NCBI GenBank assembly: GCA_021849805.1
Contig: JAJZSL010000001.1
Location: 200,596 to 264,595 of the forward strand
Reading direction: 5' to 3'
DNA: 64,000 bases
Source: a bacterium
Lineage (GTDB): Bacteria; Verrucomicrobiota; Verrucomicrobiia; Chthoniobacterales; UBA6821
Made by a program: the position numbers and the translations under genes. Below are positions 1-7,038 of this stretch, piece after piece. A model generated the notes under the pieces. It worked only from the letters and a program-made list of their open reading frames with translations, was not told where the DNA came from and did not search any database. Every line of letters begins with the position of its first letter. Within the stretch, counting starts at the first letter, position 1.

Positions 1-705
1 ATTTGTTGTTGTGGTTTCAATAGCAATGGCTCCTTGTCCAGGTGCAGGAAGCATTTGAGAAAGCTGTTTCCAAAAAAAAGTTTTCTTTTCAAAGGAAAAT
101 TCTCCCTCAGTTTGATCTTTAAAATCGTAACCAAGGCGTTCTAATCCTGCTTGAGCAAGTACAATAGCATCAAGTTGAGGAGAATGTTGCTTAAGAGAAA
201 GTTTACTCAGACGTGTTGGAACATTACCGCGTATTGGAACAAAATGAAAATCAGGACGTTCGGACCGTAAGATTTCAAGACGACGTGGGCTACTTGTTCC
301 AATGATTGCTCCTAAGGAGAGGGTAGTAAGATCGGCTGGCTCTCGTGTAATGAGTAGATCATTGCTACTAGCACGTGGTAGAATAGCAGCAAGTTCTAGT
401 CCCTGTGGAATCACCACTGGAAGATCTTTGAGGCTATGAACAGCCATGTCAATATTACCCCCCATTAACTCATCTTCTAGTTGACGAGTAAAAAGACCAC
501 TTGCTTCTGCCGTTGGTTGATGAATGGCTAGTGTTTGATCTTTATCGCCCTGTGTTGTGATTATTTTTTCTTCTAACTGCAAACAGGGATTTCTTCGAAG
601 TAATAAATTAGCGACAGAACGTGTTTGAGCAAGTGCTAGAGCACTTCCTCTGCTTCCTAATATTAAAGAGGAGATCGATCTGTTTGCTTTTTTCAACGAG
701 CCCAT
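1..705 (-). CDS. hemC: Porphobilinogen deaminase (hydroxymethylbilane synthase), C-terminus cut by window edge
   Basis: Condenses four porphobilinogen molecules into hydroxymethylbilane in cytosolic tetrapyrrole synthesis. The reading frame stays open from an ATG at 705 to the window edge (235 codons). It begins with the family's start pattern LGSRGSALALAQ, followed by TTQGDKD, GLFTRQLEDEL, the substrate-binding stretch MAVHSLKDLP, GTSSPRR, RGNVPTRL and LAQAGLERLG; PAPGQGAIAIE lies near the edge. The cofactor-attachment cysteine domain would be beyond base 1 and is not visible. The start lies 32 bases after the hemA stop on the same strand, so the two genes are probably cotranscribed. Identification is very secure. 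Confidence 0.97.
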   Translation of the reverse strand, partial: MGSLKKANRSISSLILGSRGSALALAQTRSVANLLLRRNPCLQLEEKIITTQGDKDQTLAIHQPTAEASGLFTRQLEDELMGGNIDMAVHSLKDLPVVIPQGLELAAILPRASSNDLLITREPADLTTLSLGAIIGTSSPRRLEILRSERPDFHFVPIRGNVPTRLSKLSLKQHSPQLDAIVLAQAGLERLGYDFKDQTEGEFSFEKKTFFWKQLSQMLPAPGQGAIAIETTTTN

Positions 706-737
706 AAATAGAAAGAAAGTAGTAGAAGAAATTTTTC

Positions 738-1763
738 CTAGAATGAGTAGAAGAAATTTTTCCTAGAAAACTTTTTAGAGAGAAATTCTCTCACATGCTC
801 TTCAATAAGCAGCTCGCAACGACTTATTTCTTGCCGACGCATTTGCATGGTTGCAGAAGCAAGATGCTCAAGACTATCAATGTCATAAAGAAAGACGCCC
901 TCCATCTTATTAACTTCCGAATCAACATCACGGGGCACTGCCAAATCGATAATGAAGAGAGGTCGTCCTTGGCGTTTCTTGAGAGAGGATTTTAATTTTT
1001 CAACAGTGAGAATAGTATGAGGAGCTCCCGTTGCGCTAATGAGAATATCAATATCAGCTAAATTTTTTTCCCAATGATCGAAATGTAATGCCATTCCACC
1101 CATTTCTGCTGCTAGGGTAACAGCTTTTTGATAGTGACGATTGGAAACAATAAGTGCACGAACACCACGTGATTGCAATCGGCGAGCTGTTTTTTCACTC
1201 ATTTCGCCTGCACCAAGAATCATGATACGAGAAGAGTGAAGGTTTCCAAAAATTTTCTCGGCAAGTTCTACTGCTACAGAACTTAAGGAGGAAGCTCCTG
1301 TTGTGATTTGTGTTTCGGTACGTATACGCTTAGCAACTCGAAAAGTATCTTGGAAAAGACGGTGGAGAGTTTTGGTAATTGTTCCTTTCTCTGTTGAAAA
1401 AGAATAGGCTTTTTTTACTTGTCCGAAAATTTCTGTTTCACCTAAAAGCATAGAATCAAGGCCGCTAGCGACCCTGAAGAGATGACTTATCGCTTTGGGT
1501 TCTACATAGTGGTAAAGGGGAAGAGCTATCCCCGTTTCTTCTTCTAGAAGAGATTGAAAATGTTGGAATGTTTGAACGGGGCAAATGCTGGATGCATAAA
1601 GCTCCGTCCGATTACAAGTTGAAAGTAGGACCGCTCCTGAAACACCTCCCGAACGATGAGTCCGCTGGAGAAGCTTTTCTAATTTCTCTTTACTCAGTGC
1701 ATAGTTTTCTCTTAGGGCTAGGGGTGTTGTTCGATAATTAAGACCTGCACAGAGAATATTCAT
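738..1763 (-). CDS. hemA: Glutamyl-tRNA reductase
   Basis: Reduces glutamyl-tRNA to glutamate-1-semialdehyde, the first committed step of C5-pathway heme synthesis; the product is used by HemL, encoded at 49433. The protein has 341 residues. It shows the catalytic cysteine at residue 50 in LLSTCNRTELY, the GLDSMLLGETEIFGQVK motif, and an NADPH-binding fold with ILGAGEMSEKTA. It is shorter than the roughly 420 residues of enterobacterial HemA because the C-terminal dimerisation domain is abbreviated; short HemA proteins are known in chlamydiae. Its ATG overlaps the stop of the upstream HemX-like gene by four bases (ATGA), which suggests translational coupling. Confidence 0.97.
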   Translation of the reverse strand: MNILCAGLNYRTTPLALRENYALSKEKLEKLLQRTHRSGGVSGAVLLSTCNRTELYASSICPVQTFQHFQSLLEEETGIALPLYHYVEPKAISHLFRVASGLDSMLLGETEIFGQVKKAYSFSTEKGTITKTLHRLFQDTFRVAKRIRTETQITTGASSLSSVAVELAEKIFGNLHSSRIMILGAGEMSEKTARRLQSRGVRALIVSNRHYQKAVTLAAEMGGMALHFDHWEKNLADIDILISATGAPHTILTVEKLKSSLKKRQGRPLFIIDLAVPRDVDSEVNKMEGVFLYDIDSLEHLASATMQMRRQEISRCELLIEEHVREFLSKKFSRKNFFYSF

Positions 1764-2551
1764 CGAACTGATAAATCAATATTGTAGCGTACGAGTGGAA
1801 CAACAATCAGTGCAAAAGAGAAAACCGCAATAGCGCTCCATGCAAAGCGATGAGAGGAGAAATAATGTTTTTGTTGTAAAAATAACGTCATGCCATAGCT
1901 GCCCCAAATGAGCACTGAAAGTAAAAATTTAATTCCAAGAACAAGAGGAGAAGCAATGAATCCTAGAGCAAAGCTAATAGTGAGAACGAAAAATCCAAGC
2001 CAGAGCAAGCGTTTCGTTACTACTTCTAGGGTTGTTATGGGAGGTAAATAGTGGAAGAGCGAAGAGGGAGATTGAGATTTTAGTTCCTTTTCTTGGATAA
2101 GAAACATCATGGAGGAGACAGAAGCTAAGCCGAAAGCGCCAAAAGCAATCAGTGATAGAGCTGCGTGAGCTTCAATCCATGGATTGAAGTGAGCAACATC
2201 TTTGAAACTTTCAAAAGGCAAGAGTAGAGCCACAGCTTGTAATCCAAGAATCAGAGGTGCCGTAAAAACACCCATCAGCGAAACTCGATAAGTTGACCCA
2301 ATAAGAAGATAGAACAAACCGATCGCCCAACTTAAGAAGATAATAATCTCAGGAAGTGTATGAATCGGGCAGGAGTGATGAAATTTTCCTTGATGAAGGA
2401 GAAACCAGCTTTGGGCTAATACACCAATAATCATGGCAAAAAGAGGAAAGCGTTGGGGACGAAATTTTCCAGCAGATAAACCAAGAAGTGTTGAGCAGCA
2501 ACTGAGAAAATAGCAAAGAGTCGAGATTAAAAGAGGGAATTGCTCCAACAT
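1760..2551 (-). CDS. HemX/CcsA-like cytochrome c assembly family membrane protein
   Basis: A 263-residue polytopic membrane protein of the cytochrome c assembly (CcsA/YpjD/HemX) family, with about eight hydrophobic segments. Family-like features are the conserved WIEAHAALSLIAFGAFGLAS segment and a following EKELK loop. The tryptophan-rich WWD heme-handling motif of true CcsA is not seen; the corresponding area has WGSYGM. It therefore resembles the HemX/YpjD branch, which often sits directly upstream of hemA, as here (4-base overlap). A role in heme or cytochrome c biogenesis is inferred from family and context. A ResB-like partner is encoded at 55297. Confidence 0.85.
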   Translation of the reverse strand: MLEQFPLLISTLCYFLSCCSTLLGLSAGKFRPQRFPLFAMIIGVLAQSWFLLHQGKFHHSCPIHTLPEIIIFLSWAIGLFYLLIGSTYRVSLMGVFTAPLILGLQAVALLLPFESFKDVAHFNPWIEAHAALSLIAFGAFGLASVSSMMFLIQEKELKSQSPSSLFHYLPPITTLEVVTKRLLWLGFFVLTISFALGFIASPLVLGIKFLLSVLIWGSYGMTLFLQQKHYFSSHRFAWSAIAVFSFALIVVPLVRYNIDLSVR

Positions 2552-2617
2552 GACTTCAAGTTAACTCAAACTAACTCATTCTCCAAAATAAATTCCATGT
2601 TCAAATTTCAACTATGT

Positions 2618-2977
2618 TTAGAGTTGAATTTGAAAATAACGAATCAACCACAGAGTGATTCCATAACAAATCAGCATCACAACAAGAGAGCAGAATAAGC
2701 TCAACCAACAGCCCAACCCGTAGCGCAATAGTGCTGGGAAAACCAAAAACATGGGTAACGTTGGTAAAACAAACCAAAAGGTACTCCGTGAAAAACTTGC
2801 TACTTGTTCCAGATTGCCTGTTTCAGTGTAAAGCCAAAGAATAGATAGTAGTGATATGAGAGGTAGCGATTTTATCATCGCTCCCAACATTGCATTTACT
2901 TTGGCAATCTCAGAAACCAGAACAATAGTCATTGCTGTTAAAAGAACTTTAAAAAAATTGTAAATAACAACATTCAT
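2618..2977 (-). CDS. DUF3147 family small membrane protein
   Basis: A 119-residue integral membrane protein with four predicted transmembrane segments. The pattern of a VSEIAK motif near residue 22, SLPLISLLSILWLY, an ETGN loop, then STFWFVLPTLPMFLVFPALLR matches the DUF3147 family. No biochemical function is established for this family. It lies 66 bases upstream of the HemX-like gene on the same strand and may be the first gene of the heme operon, although the gap could hold a separate promoter. Confidence 0.75.
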   Translation of the reverse strand: MNVVIYNFFKVLLTAMTIVLVSEIAKVNAMLGAMIKSLPLISLLSILWLYTETGNLEQVASFSRSTFWFVLPTLPMFLVFPALLRYGLGCWLSLFCSLVVMLICYGITLWLIRYFQIQL

Positions 2978-2997
2978 ATGGTTATCCAGTTATTCAA

Positions 2998-3069
2998 TCA
3001 AGAAACTAGCAAAGCTGACTTAGTGACACCAAATATTTTTGCAATCTGCATTGCAGCACTGACTTTTTT
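2998..3069 (-). pseudogene. Possible remnant of a helix-turn-helix protein C-terminus
   Basis: A stretch of 23 open codons on the minus strand ends in TGA and reads SAAMQIAKIFGVTKSALLVS at its end. This resembles the helix-turn-helix tail of resolvase-type recombinases and other DNA-binding proteins. A TAA stop lies directly upstream in frame at a run of eight A, and no start codon is available. It may be a decayed fragment, in keeping with the nearby Rpn-type nuclease gene. The rest of 2978-3263 is AT-rich and shows nothing else recognisable. Confidence 0.3.
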
Positions 3070-3263
3070 TTAGTTTGGAAGAAAAAAATTCTAGCGATTT
3101 GGTATTTATAAATAACTTAAGATAATATATGTCATGAATAATAGAGCTGGATTTCAAAGAGAAATTTATTTTTTTCTGAGATTATCTAAAGCTATAAGTA
3201 GCCAACTAAGAGTAAAATTATATTGTACCAAAACCCAGGATGGAAATACTCGTATTTTATAGT

Positions 3264-4238
3264 TTATTTAAAATACTCTAAAGAAGAGTTTTCCTTAGTT
3301 TGTGATTCTATAATTTTTTGAACTTGCTTCTCTGAAAGCTTTGCAGCTGTAGCAATTTGCTTTATAGAAACTCCAAGTTGATGAAGACTGCAGACCATTT
3401 CAGCTTTTGCTTTCATTTCTCCCTCAGCTCTTCCCTCAGCTCTTCCTTTTTTGAGACCTTGTTCTAATCCTTTTTCCATGCCTTGAAATACTCCATCACT
3501 AAAAGAAGACTCCAGTGTACTGCGTGAAATTCTAATATCTCCGATGTAGCGTTCATAAGCATTACGCTCTTCCTGGGAAAGATGGAGGAGTGTTAATCTC
3601 TCTCCTGCTTCTTTAATTCCCTTTGCTTTAAATTCAGGTTTTACTTCCGCTTCTTTTAAGGCATAGACCCACTCATCAAGAGTGTTTCTGATTTTGAGAT
3701 CAAAGCCACTTACCTTAAGAACATAATATTCTGGAAAGATGTTGCAGAGATGGTCGATGTGCAAAGGGTAGTGAGCTTTTTCTTTCTCACTGAGTTGAAG
3801 TGTATCTTTTTTATGAATACCACGAAATTGCGTTGTCCCATGATAGATATAATCTTCTCCATGACCCAAATCAAAGTAAACGATGTTAACAGAAATAACT
3901 CGAGGGATGAGCCCATAAGGGTCTCCCTCTTTAAGATGCTCTACAACAACCTTAGAAACACCATATAACATCCGAGAGAGAAAGTCCCATTGACGTTCGC
4001 ATTGTACTTCAATAATGACCTTTTCTCCATTGCCTAATTGAGCTAAGACATCAACACGGTTAGATTTATCTTTAGAGTGGCTTTTGTTGGATTCACTTTC
4101 TAAAAGTGATTCTATGGTGACATCGGTACAGAGCAACTCAGAAAGAAATCCCGCTAAAATAGGAAAATTAGCCTTCTGTCTGAGTAGGGTTTTAATAGCC
4201 CAATCAAACTGAACTAATTTTTTTGGCTCCGATTTCAT
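3264..4238 (-). CDS. Rpn-family PD-(D/E)XK recombination-promoting nuclease / transposase-like protein
   Basis: A 324-residue member of the Rpn (PDDEXK, formerly YhgA-like transposase) family. The N-terminus KLVQFDWAIKTLLRQKANFPILAGFLSELL is typical. The nuclease motif is visible as NRVDVLAQLGNGEKVIIEVQ around residues 61-76: Asp, then Glu-x-Gln. The middle contains RMLYGVSKVVVEHL and a YHGTTQFRGIH loop. The C-terminus has the characteristic charged repeat (QGMEKGLEQGLKKGRAEGRAEGE, split here as QGMEKGLEQGLKKG and RAEGRAEGE) and a terminal HTH-like segment LGVSIKQIATAAKLSEKQV. The family promotes recA-independent recombination in E. coli. No terminal repeats were found; the gene looks intact. 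Confidence 0.88.
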   Translation of the reverse strand: MKSEPKKLVQFDWAIKTLLRQKANFPILAGFLSELLCTDVTIESLLESESNKSHSKDKSNRVDVLAQLGNGEKVIIEVQCERQWDFLSRMLYGVSKVVVEHLKEGDPYGLIPRVISVNIVYFDLGHGEDYIYHGTTQFRGIHKKDTLQLSEKEKAHYPLHIDHLCNIFPEYYVLKVSGFDLKIRNTLDEWVYALKEAEVKPEFKAKGIKEAGERLTLLHLSQEERNAYERYIGDIRISRSTLESSFSDGVFQGMEKGLEQGLKKGRAEGRAEGEMKAKAEMVCSLHQLGVSIKQIATAAKLSEKQVQKIIESQTKENSSLEYFK

Positions 4239-4288
4239 AGGACTAAAAAATATAACTCTTCCCTCTTATTATTGTCAAATCGACTTCA

Positions 4289-4546
4289 CTAAAAACTAAC
4301 CCTTCCTGTTGCCTCATAGGTTTTGACACCTGAGGTAGGAAAATCAAGTAGGCCTGATAACCCAAATTGCAGTGGATTTTGAATCACAACTTGAAAGAGG
4401 TGTTCTTCTTGAGACTTAGAGTCAATAATAGTTTTTATTTGTTCAAAAAGTTCTAGGGCTTGTTCTAAAGAACGCTCAATTTTGAACCACATTCTGGAAT
4501 CACAAGGAGCAATGACTTCCAAAGAATCCAATGCATATGTTATCAA
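4289..4546 (-). CDS. Small hypothetical protein
   Basis: An 85-residue open frame with no family that I recognise. It is predicted soluble, with a helical, acidic centre (KIERSLEQALELFEQIKTII) and a glycine/aromatic C-terminus. It sits between the Rpn-type nuclease and the frameshifted ABC-F gene in an untidy part of the window. It could be a genuine small gene, a remnant of a larger one, or a chance frame. No convincing ribosome binding site is seen. Confidence 0.35.
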   Translation of the reverse strand: MITYALDSLEVIAPCDSRMWFKIERSLEQALELFEQIKTIIDSKSQEEHLFQVVIQNPLQFGLSGLLDFPTSGVKTYEATGRVSF

Positions 4547-4597
4547 TAATTGACTTCTTAGAAGTCTTGTGCGTCGTATGTTTTCTTACTATTTTTT

Positions 4598-5404
4598 TTA
4601 AAGTTCCATCAAGCGACAACTCCTCCACGGACTCATATCATATTCTTCTACATTGATTTCATGGAGAAAATGTTCATCGTGAGAAATGACAATCATGGCT
4701 CCTGGATATTTTTGGAGAACGTCGATGACATGTTGGCGTGTTTCTAAATCGAGGTTGTTAGTGACTTCGTCCAAAATTAATAATTGAGGCGCCTTGGCAG
4801 CAATTAAGGCTAAGGAGAGTCTTGCTTTTTCTCCACCAGAAAGTTGATACACGGGTCGATGAACTTCTTGGTTTTTACGAAATAAAAATTCATTGAGATG
4901 ACATCTCAATTTTTCGTGGGGCCATGCCACAACTTCGGAAAGTAATTCTATGACACTTTTTCTTGAAGAAAGAGTTTTATAATGTTGATCAAGATAACCA
5001 ATATTTTTTAGTGATGGAAAGTGCCACTCACCACTCTTTCCAATCGAAGAATCCTGCAACAATGCTTTCACTAACGTTGATTTGCCACTTCCATTTTCTC
5101 CGACAAGCGCCACACGTTCTCGAGACATCAATGTGAAATAAATCTGAGAGAGGATTGTTTTTTCGTTTTTGTACCAAACCGATCCTTCACTCACAGAAAC
5201 AAGAACATGATTTTCTTGATTTGCGCTTTGCAAAGAAAATTTTGGAATGATGCTCTCAGGAAGGTAGAGTTCAGAAAGTTGCTCAAGGAGATGTTTTTTT
5301 TCATTTCGAATCGCTTTTTGGTTTTTGCTATGAGTTTTCTCAGCACGATCCCGAGCTCTACCCAAGAGGATTGCAGGTCCTCCCAGCGCATTTCTTTTCG
5401 CCAT
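4598..5404 (-). CDS. ABC-F ATPase, C-terminal half (downstream of frameshift)
   Basis: Second half of a ribosome-associated ABC-F ATPase. This frame has the linker RNALGGPAILLGRARDRAEKT, then the second nucleotide-binding domain with Walker A GENGSGKSTL, the signature LSGGEKARLSLAL, Walker B LLILDEVTNNLD and the switch histidine ISHDEHFLHEI. The glutamate after the Walker B Asp is present, but the motif reads DEVTN instead of DEPTN. The frame overlaps the N-terminal half at 5358-5404. Removing one A from the A8 run at 5410-5417 joins both halves into one protein of about 476 residues (junction RASKKRLMAKRNALGG). Either a decayed gene, a sequence error or slippage-dependent expression. Confidence 0.85.
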   Translation of the reverse strand: MAKRNALGGPAILLGRARDRAEKTHSKNQKAIRNEKKHLLEQLSELYLPESIIPKFSLQSANQENHVLVSVSEGSVWYKNEKTILSQIYFTLMSRERVALVGENGSGKSTLVKALLQDSSIGKSGEWHFPSLKNIGYLDQHYKTLSSRKSVIELLSEVVAWPHEKLRCHLNEFLFRKNQEVHRPVYQLSGGEKARLSLALIAAKAPQLLILDEVTNNLDLETRQHVIDVLQKYPGAMIVISHDEHFLHEINVEEYDMSPWRSCRLMEL

Positions 5405-6029
5405 AAGCCTTTTTTTTACTGGCCCGTTCTTGCTCTTTCATCAAGGCATGATGTGTCGATTTTTTCTCTCGATCTAATCGTGCTATTTTTGTTTGAAGAA
5501 GCGTTCGCTCTTTTTTGATGGTTTCTTGATAATTTTTATAGCTGCCTGAGAAAACAGAAATTTTTTGATCATGGAGATGCCATAAGGTGTCAATACAATG
5601 CTCAAGTAAAGCCGGATCATGAGATGCTATTAGTAACGTTCCCGTATAGTTCTTAAGCAATCGGAAAAGATATTTTCTATTTTTTTGATCAAGATGATTG
5701 GTGGGCTCATCCAAAAGAAGAATGGCTGGATGAGAACGCAGAACTTCTTCTATCTTCTCTATTAACCGCTCCCCACCACTCAATCCCTCTCCTGTTTCGA
5801 TCACTTGGGGAATGTAGCCAATCGTGACATTGGGAGGCTGATGGATTGTGCCACTGGCTGGCTCAGCACTTCCCTGGAGCATTTTTAGAAGCGTTGATTT
5901 ACCGCTTCCATTGCGACCAATAATAGCAATACGACTGCCAGGATGGATCGCCAAATTGACGTTTTCAAAACAACTCTTTTCTAAAAAAGAGAGACTAACA
6001 TTTTTAAATTGGATGGGATGATGGATCAT
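5358..6029 (-). CDS. ABC-F ATPase, N-terminal half (upstream of frameshift)
   Basis: First half of the same ABC-F protein. It starts at ATG 6029 and carries nucleotide-binding domain 1: Walker [15 protein letters not shown], signature LSGGERLIEKI, Walker B ILLLDEPTNHLD and switch histidine IASHDPALLEHC, followed by the charged, helical interdomain linker (YKNYQETIKKERTLLQTKI). After the A8 run at 5410-5417 it passes into a non-homologous tail (KAYGEKKCAGRT...) and stops. ABC-F proteins act on the ribosome as translation factors or antibiotic-resistance factors; the subfamily cannot be told by eye. A small hairpin lies 19 bases upstream of the start. Confidence 0.85.
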   Translation of the reverse strand: MIHHPIQFKNVSLSFLEKSCFENVNLAIHPGSRIAIIGRNGSGKSTLLKMLQGSAEPASGTIHQPPNVTIGYIPQVIETGEGLSGGERLIEKIEEVLRSHPAILLLDEPTNHLDQKNRKYLFRLLKNYTGTLLIASHDPALLEHCIDTLWHLHDQKISVFSGSYKNYQETIKKERTLLQTKIARLDREKKSTHHALMKEQERASKKKAYGEKKCAGRTCNPLG

Positions 6030-6047
6030 AACAATTTCTTATAGGGG

Positions 6048-6068
6048 GAGCTTTTCTCAATAAAGCTC
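6048..6068 (-). promoter_or_regulatory. Leader hairpin upstream of ABC-F gene
   Basis: A perfect 7-bp inverted repeat (GAGCTTT / AAAGCTC, loop of 7) lies 19 bases before the ABC-F start codon at 6029, followed on the minus strand by a C-rich stretch. ABC-F resistance genes are often controlled by leader attenuation, so a regulatory hairpin is possible, but the repeat is short and could be incidental. Confidence 0.3.
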
Positions 6069-6338
6069 AAGGAGAACTCACACGCTTGTGGAGCTATTCA
6101 GACTAATTTTTTCCTCTCAACGAGGAACCTATTAAGAAATTGTTTCCATGACACGCTAACCAATGTTAGCTCGATAAAAAATAGTATGCTTTTTTAGAAA
6201 AGCAAGTAATTGCGCTAATAGCAGTGTACTCATTATTGCTCCAGCTGTTGGATTGATTGAGTAGTAGTAAACCGAGGAAGCTGAATCAACAGCGACAAGA
6301 TAGTAGCTCTCTAAAGCTTATCAGCGCATCGTGTATGA
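6069..6338. other. Non-coding stretch between ABC-F gene and MBL hydrolase
   Basis: The whole gap between the two genes runs from 6030 to 6338. Apart from the hairpin at 6048-6068, the only structure I see is an open minus-strand stretch of about 50 codons without a start codon (roughly 6165-6320, hydrophobic, containing VAVDSASSVYYYS), preceded immediately by a stop. It may be a gene fragment. No RNA gene or terminator is recognised. Confidence 0.3.
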
Positions 6339-6971
6339 TTAAAAATAGGGATTAGAGTCTTTTTCTTTTCCAATAGTCGTTTCAAGACCATGACCGGGCA
6401 GCACTCTTGTTGGTGCTGGTAGAGTAAAAAGTTTTTTTTGAATTCCTTCTAAAAGTAATTCGCGATTTCCTCCTGGTAAGTCCCAACGTCCAACGCCTCC
6501 TGCAAACAAAACATCGCCTCCATAAAGAAAACCAGCCCTACGATCATAAAAACAAAGGCTTCCTGGACAATGCCCAGGAACCTCGAAGATCGAGAAAGAA
6601 TACCCCAAGAGGAGATGATTGTTTGATTCGCTAAGATACTGAGAAGCCTTGATCGGCTCGATTTGAATATTCAATCCATAACGTTGTAACAATCCGGTAT
6701 CTGCAATAATCTCCTCGGTAATCTGATGCATGAGAACCGGGCATTGATGACTACGGGCGATTGCTGCAGCATCCATCACATGGTCGAAGTGACCATGGGT
6801 GAGTACCAATAGATGAATCCTACAATCTTTAAAATAAGAAGCAGCTCCTTGCGGTGCATCGATGAGAAGATTTCCTTCTGATAGTTGAATCAAATAAGAA
6901 TTTGTTTCCACTGGCCCTCCAGTAAAACAAAGGTAATTATGCTCTGGGGTGATAGAATTCGTATTTTCCAT
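6339..6971 (-). CDS. MBL-fold metallo-hydrolase (glyoxalase II-like)
   Basis: A 210-residue zinc metallo-hydrolase of the metallo-beta-lactamase superfamily. The metal-binding motif THGHFDHV (HxHxDH) is followed by PGHCPGSLCFY, GGDVLFAGGVGRWDLPGG and the last histidine in VLPGHG, the order seen in YcbL/glyoxalase II-like enzymes. The substrate is probably a thioester such as S-lactoylglutathione or a related thiol conjugate, but is not certain. The frame is open upstream to 7112, but the start was placed at ATG 6971 (MENTNS) because the longer form would overlap the divergent protease gene and adds a non-homologous basic tail. The gap to that gene is 67 bases. Confidence 0.9.
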   Translation of the reverse strand: MENTNSITPEHNYLCFTGGPVETNSYLIQLSEGNLLIDAPQGAASYFKDCRIHLLVLTHGHFDHVMDAAAIARSHQCPVLMHQITEEIIADTGLLQRYGLNIQIEPIKASQYLSESNNHLLLGYSFSIFEVPGHCPGSLCFYDRRAGFLYGGDVLFAGGVGRWDLPGGNRELLLEGIQKKLFTLPAPTRVLPGHGLETTIGKEKDSNPYF

Positions 6972-7038
6972 AAGAGGAGATTTGCTTTTCTTCTCAAGCT
7001 CTGCAAGATTCCTTTTGAAAAATTTAAGGTATAACCTC

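Noticed and set aside
3264-4238. Rpn-type gene as part of a complete insertion sequence
   Set aside because: No terminal inverted repeats or target-site duplication could be seen at its edges.
6949-7038. Upstream extension of the tail-specific protease by 30 codons
   Set aside because: It would overlap the MBL hydrolase gene and bury the signal peptide that begins at ATG 7039.
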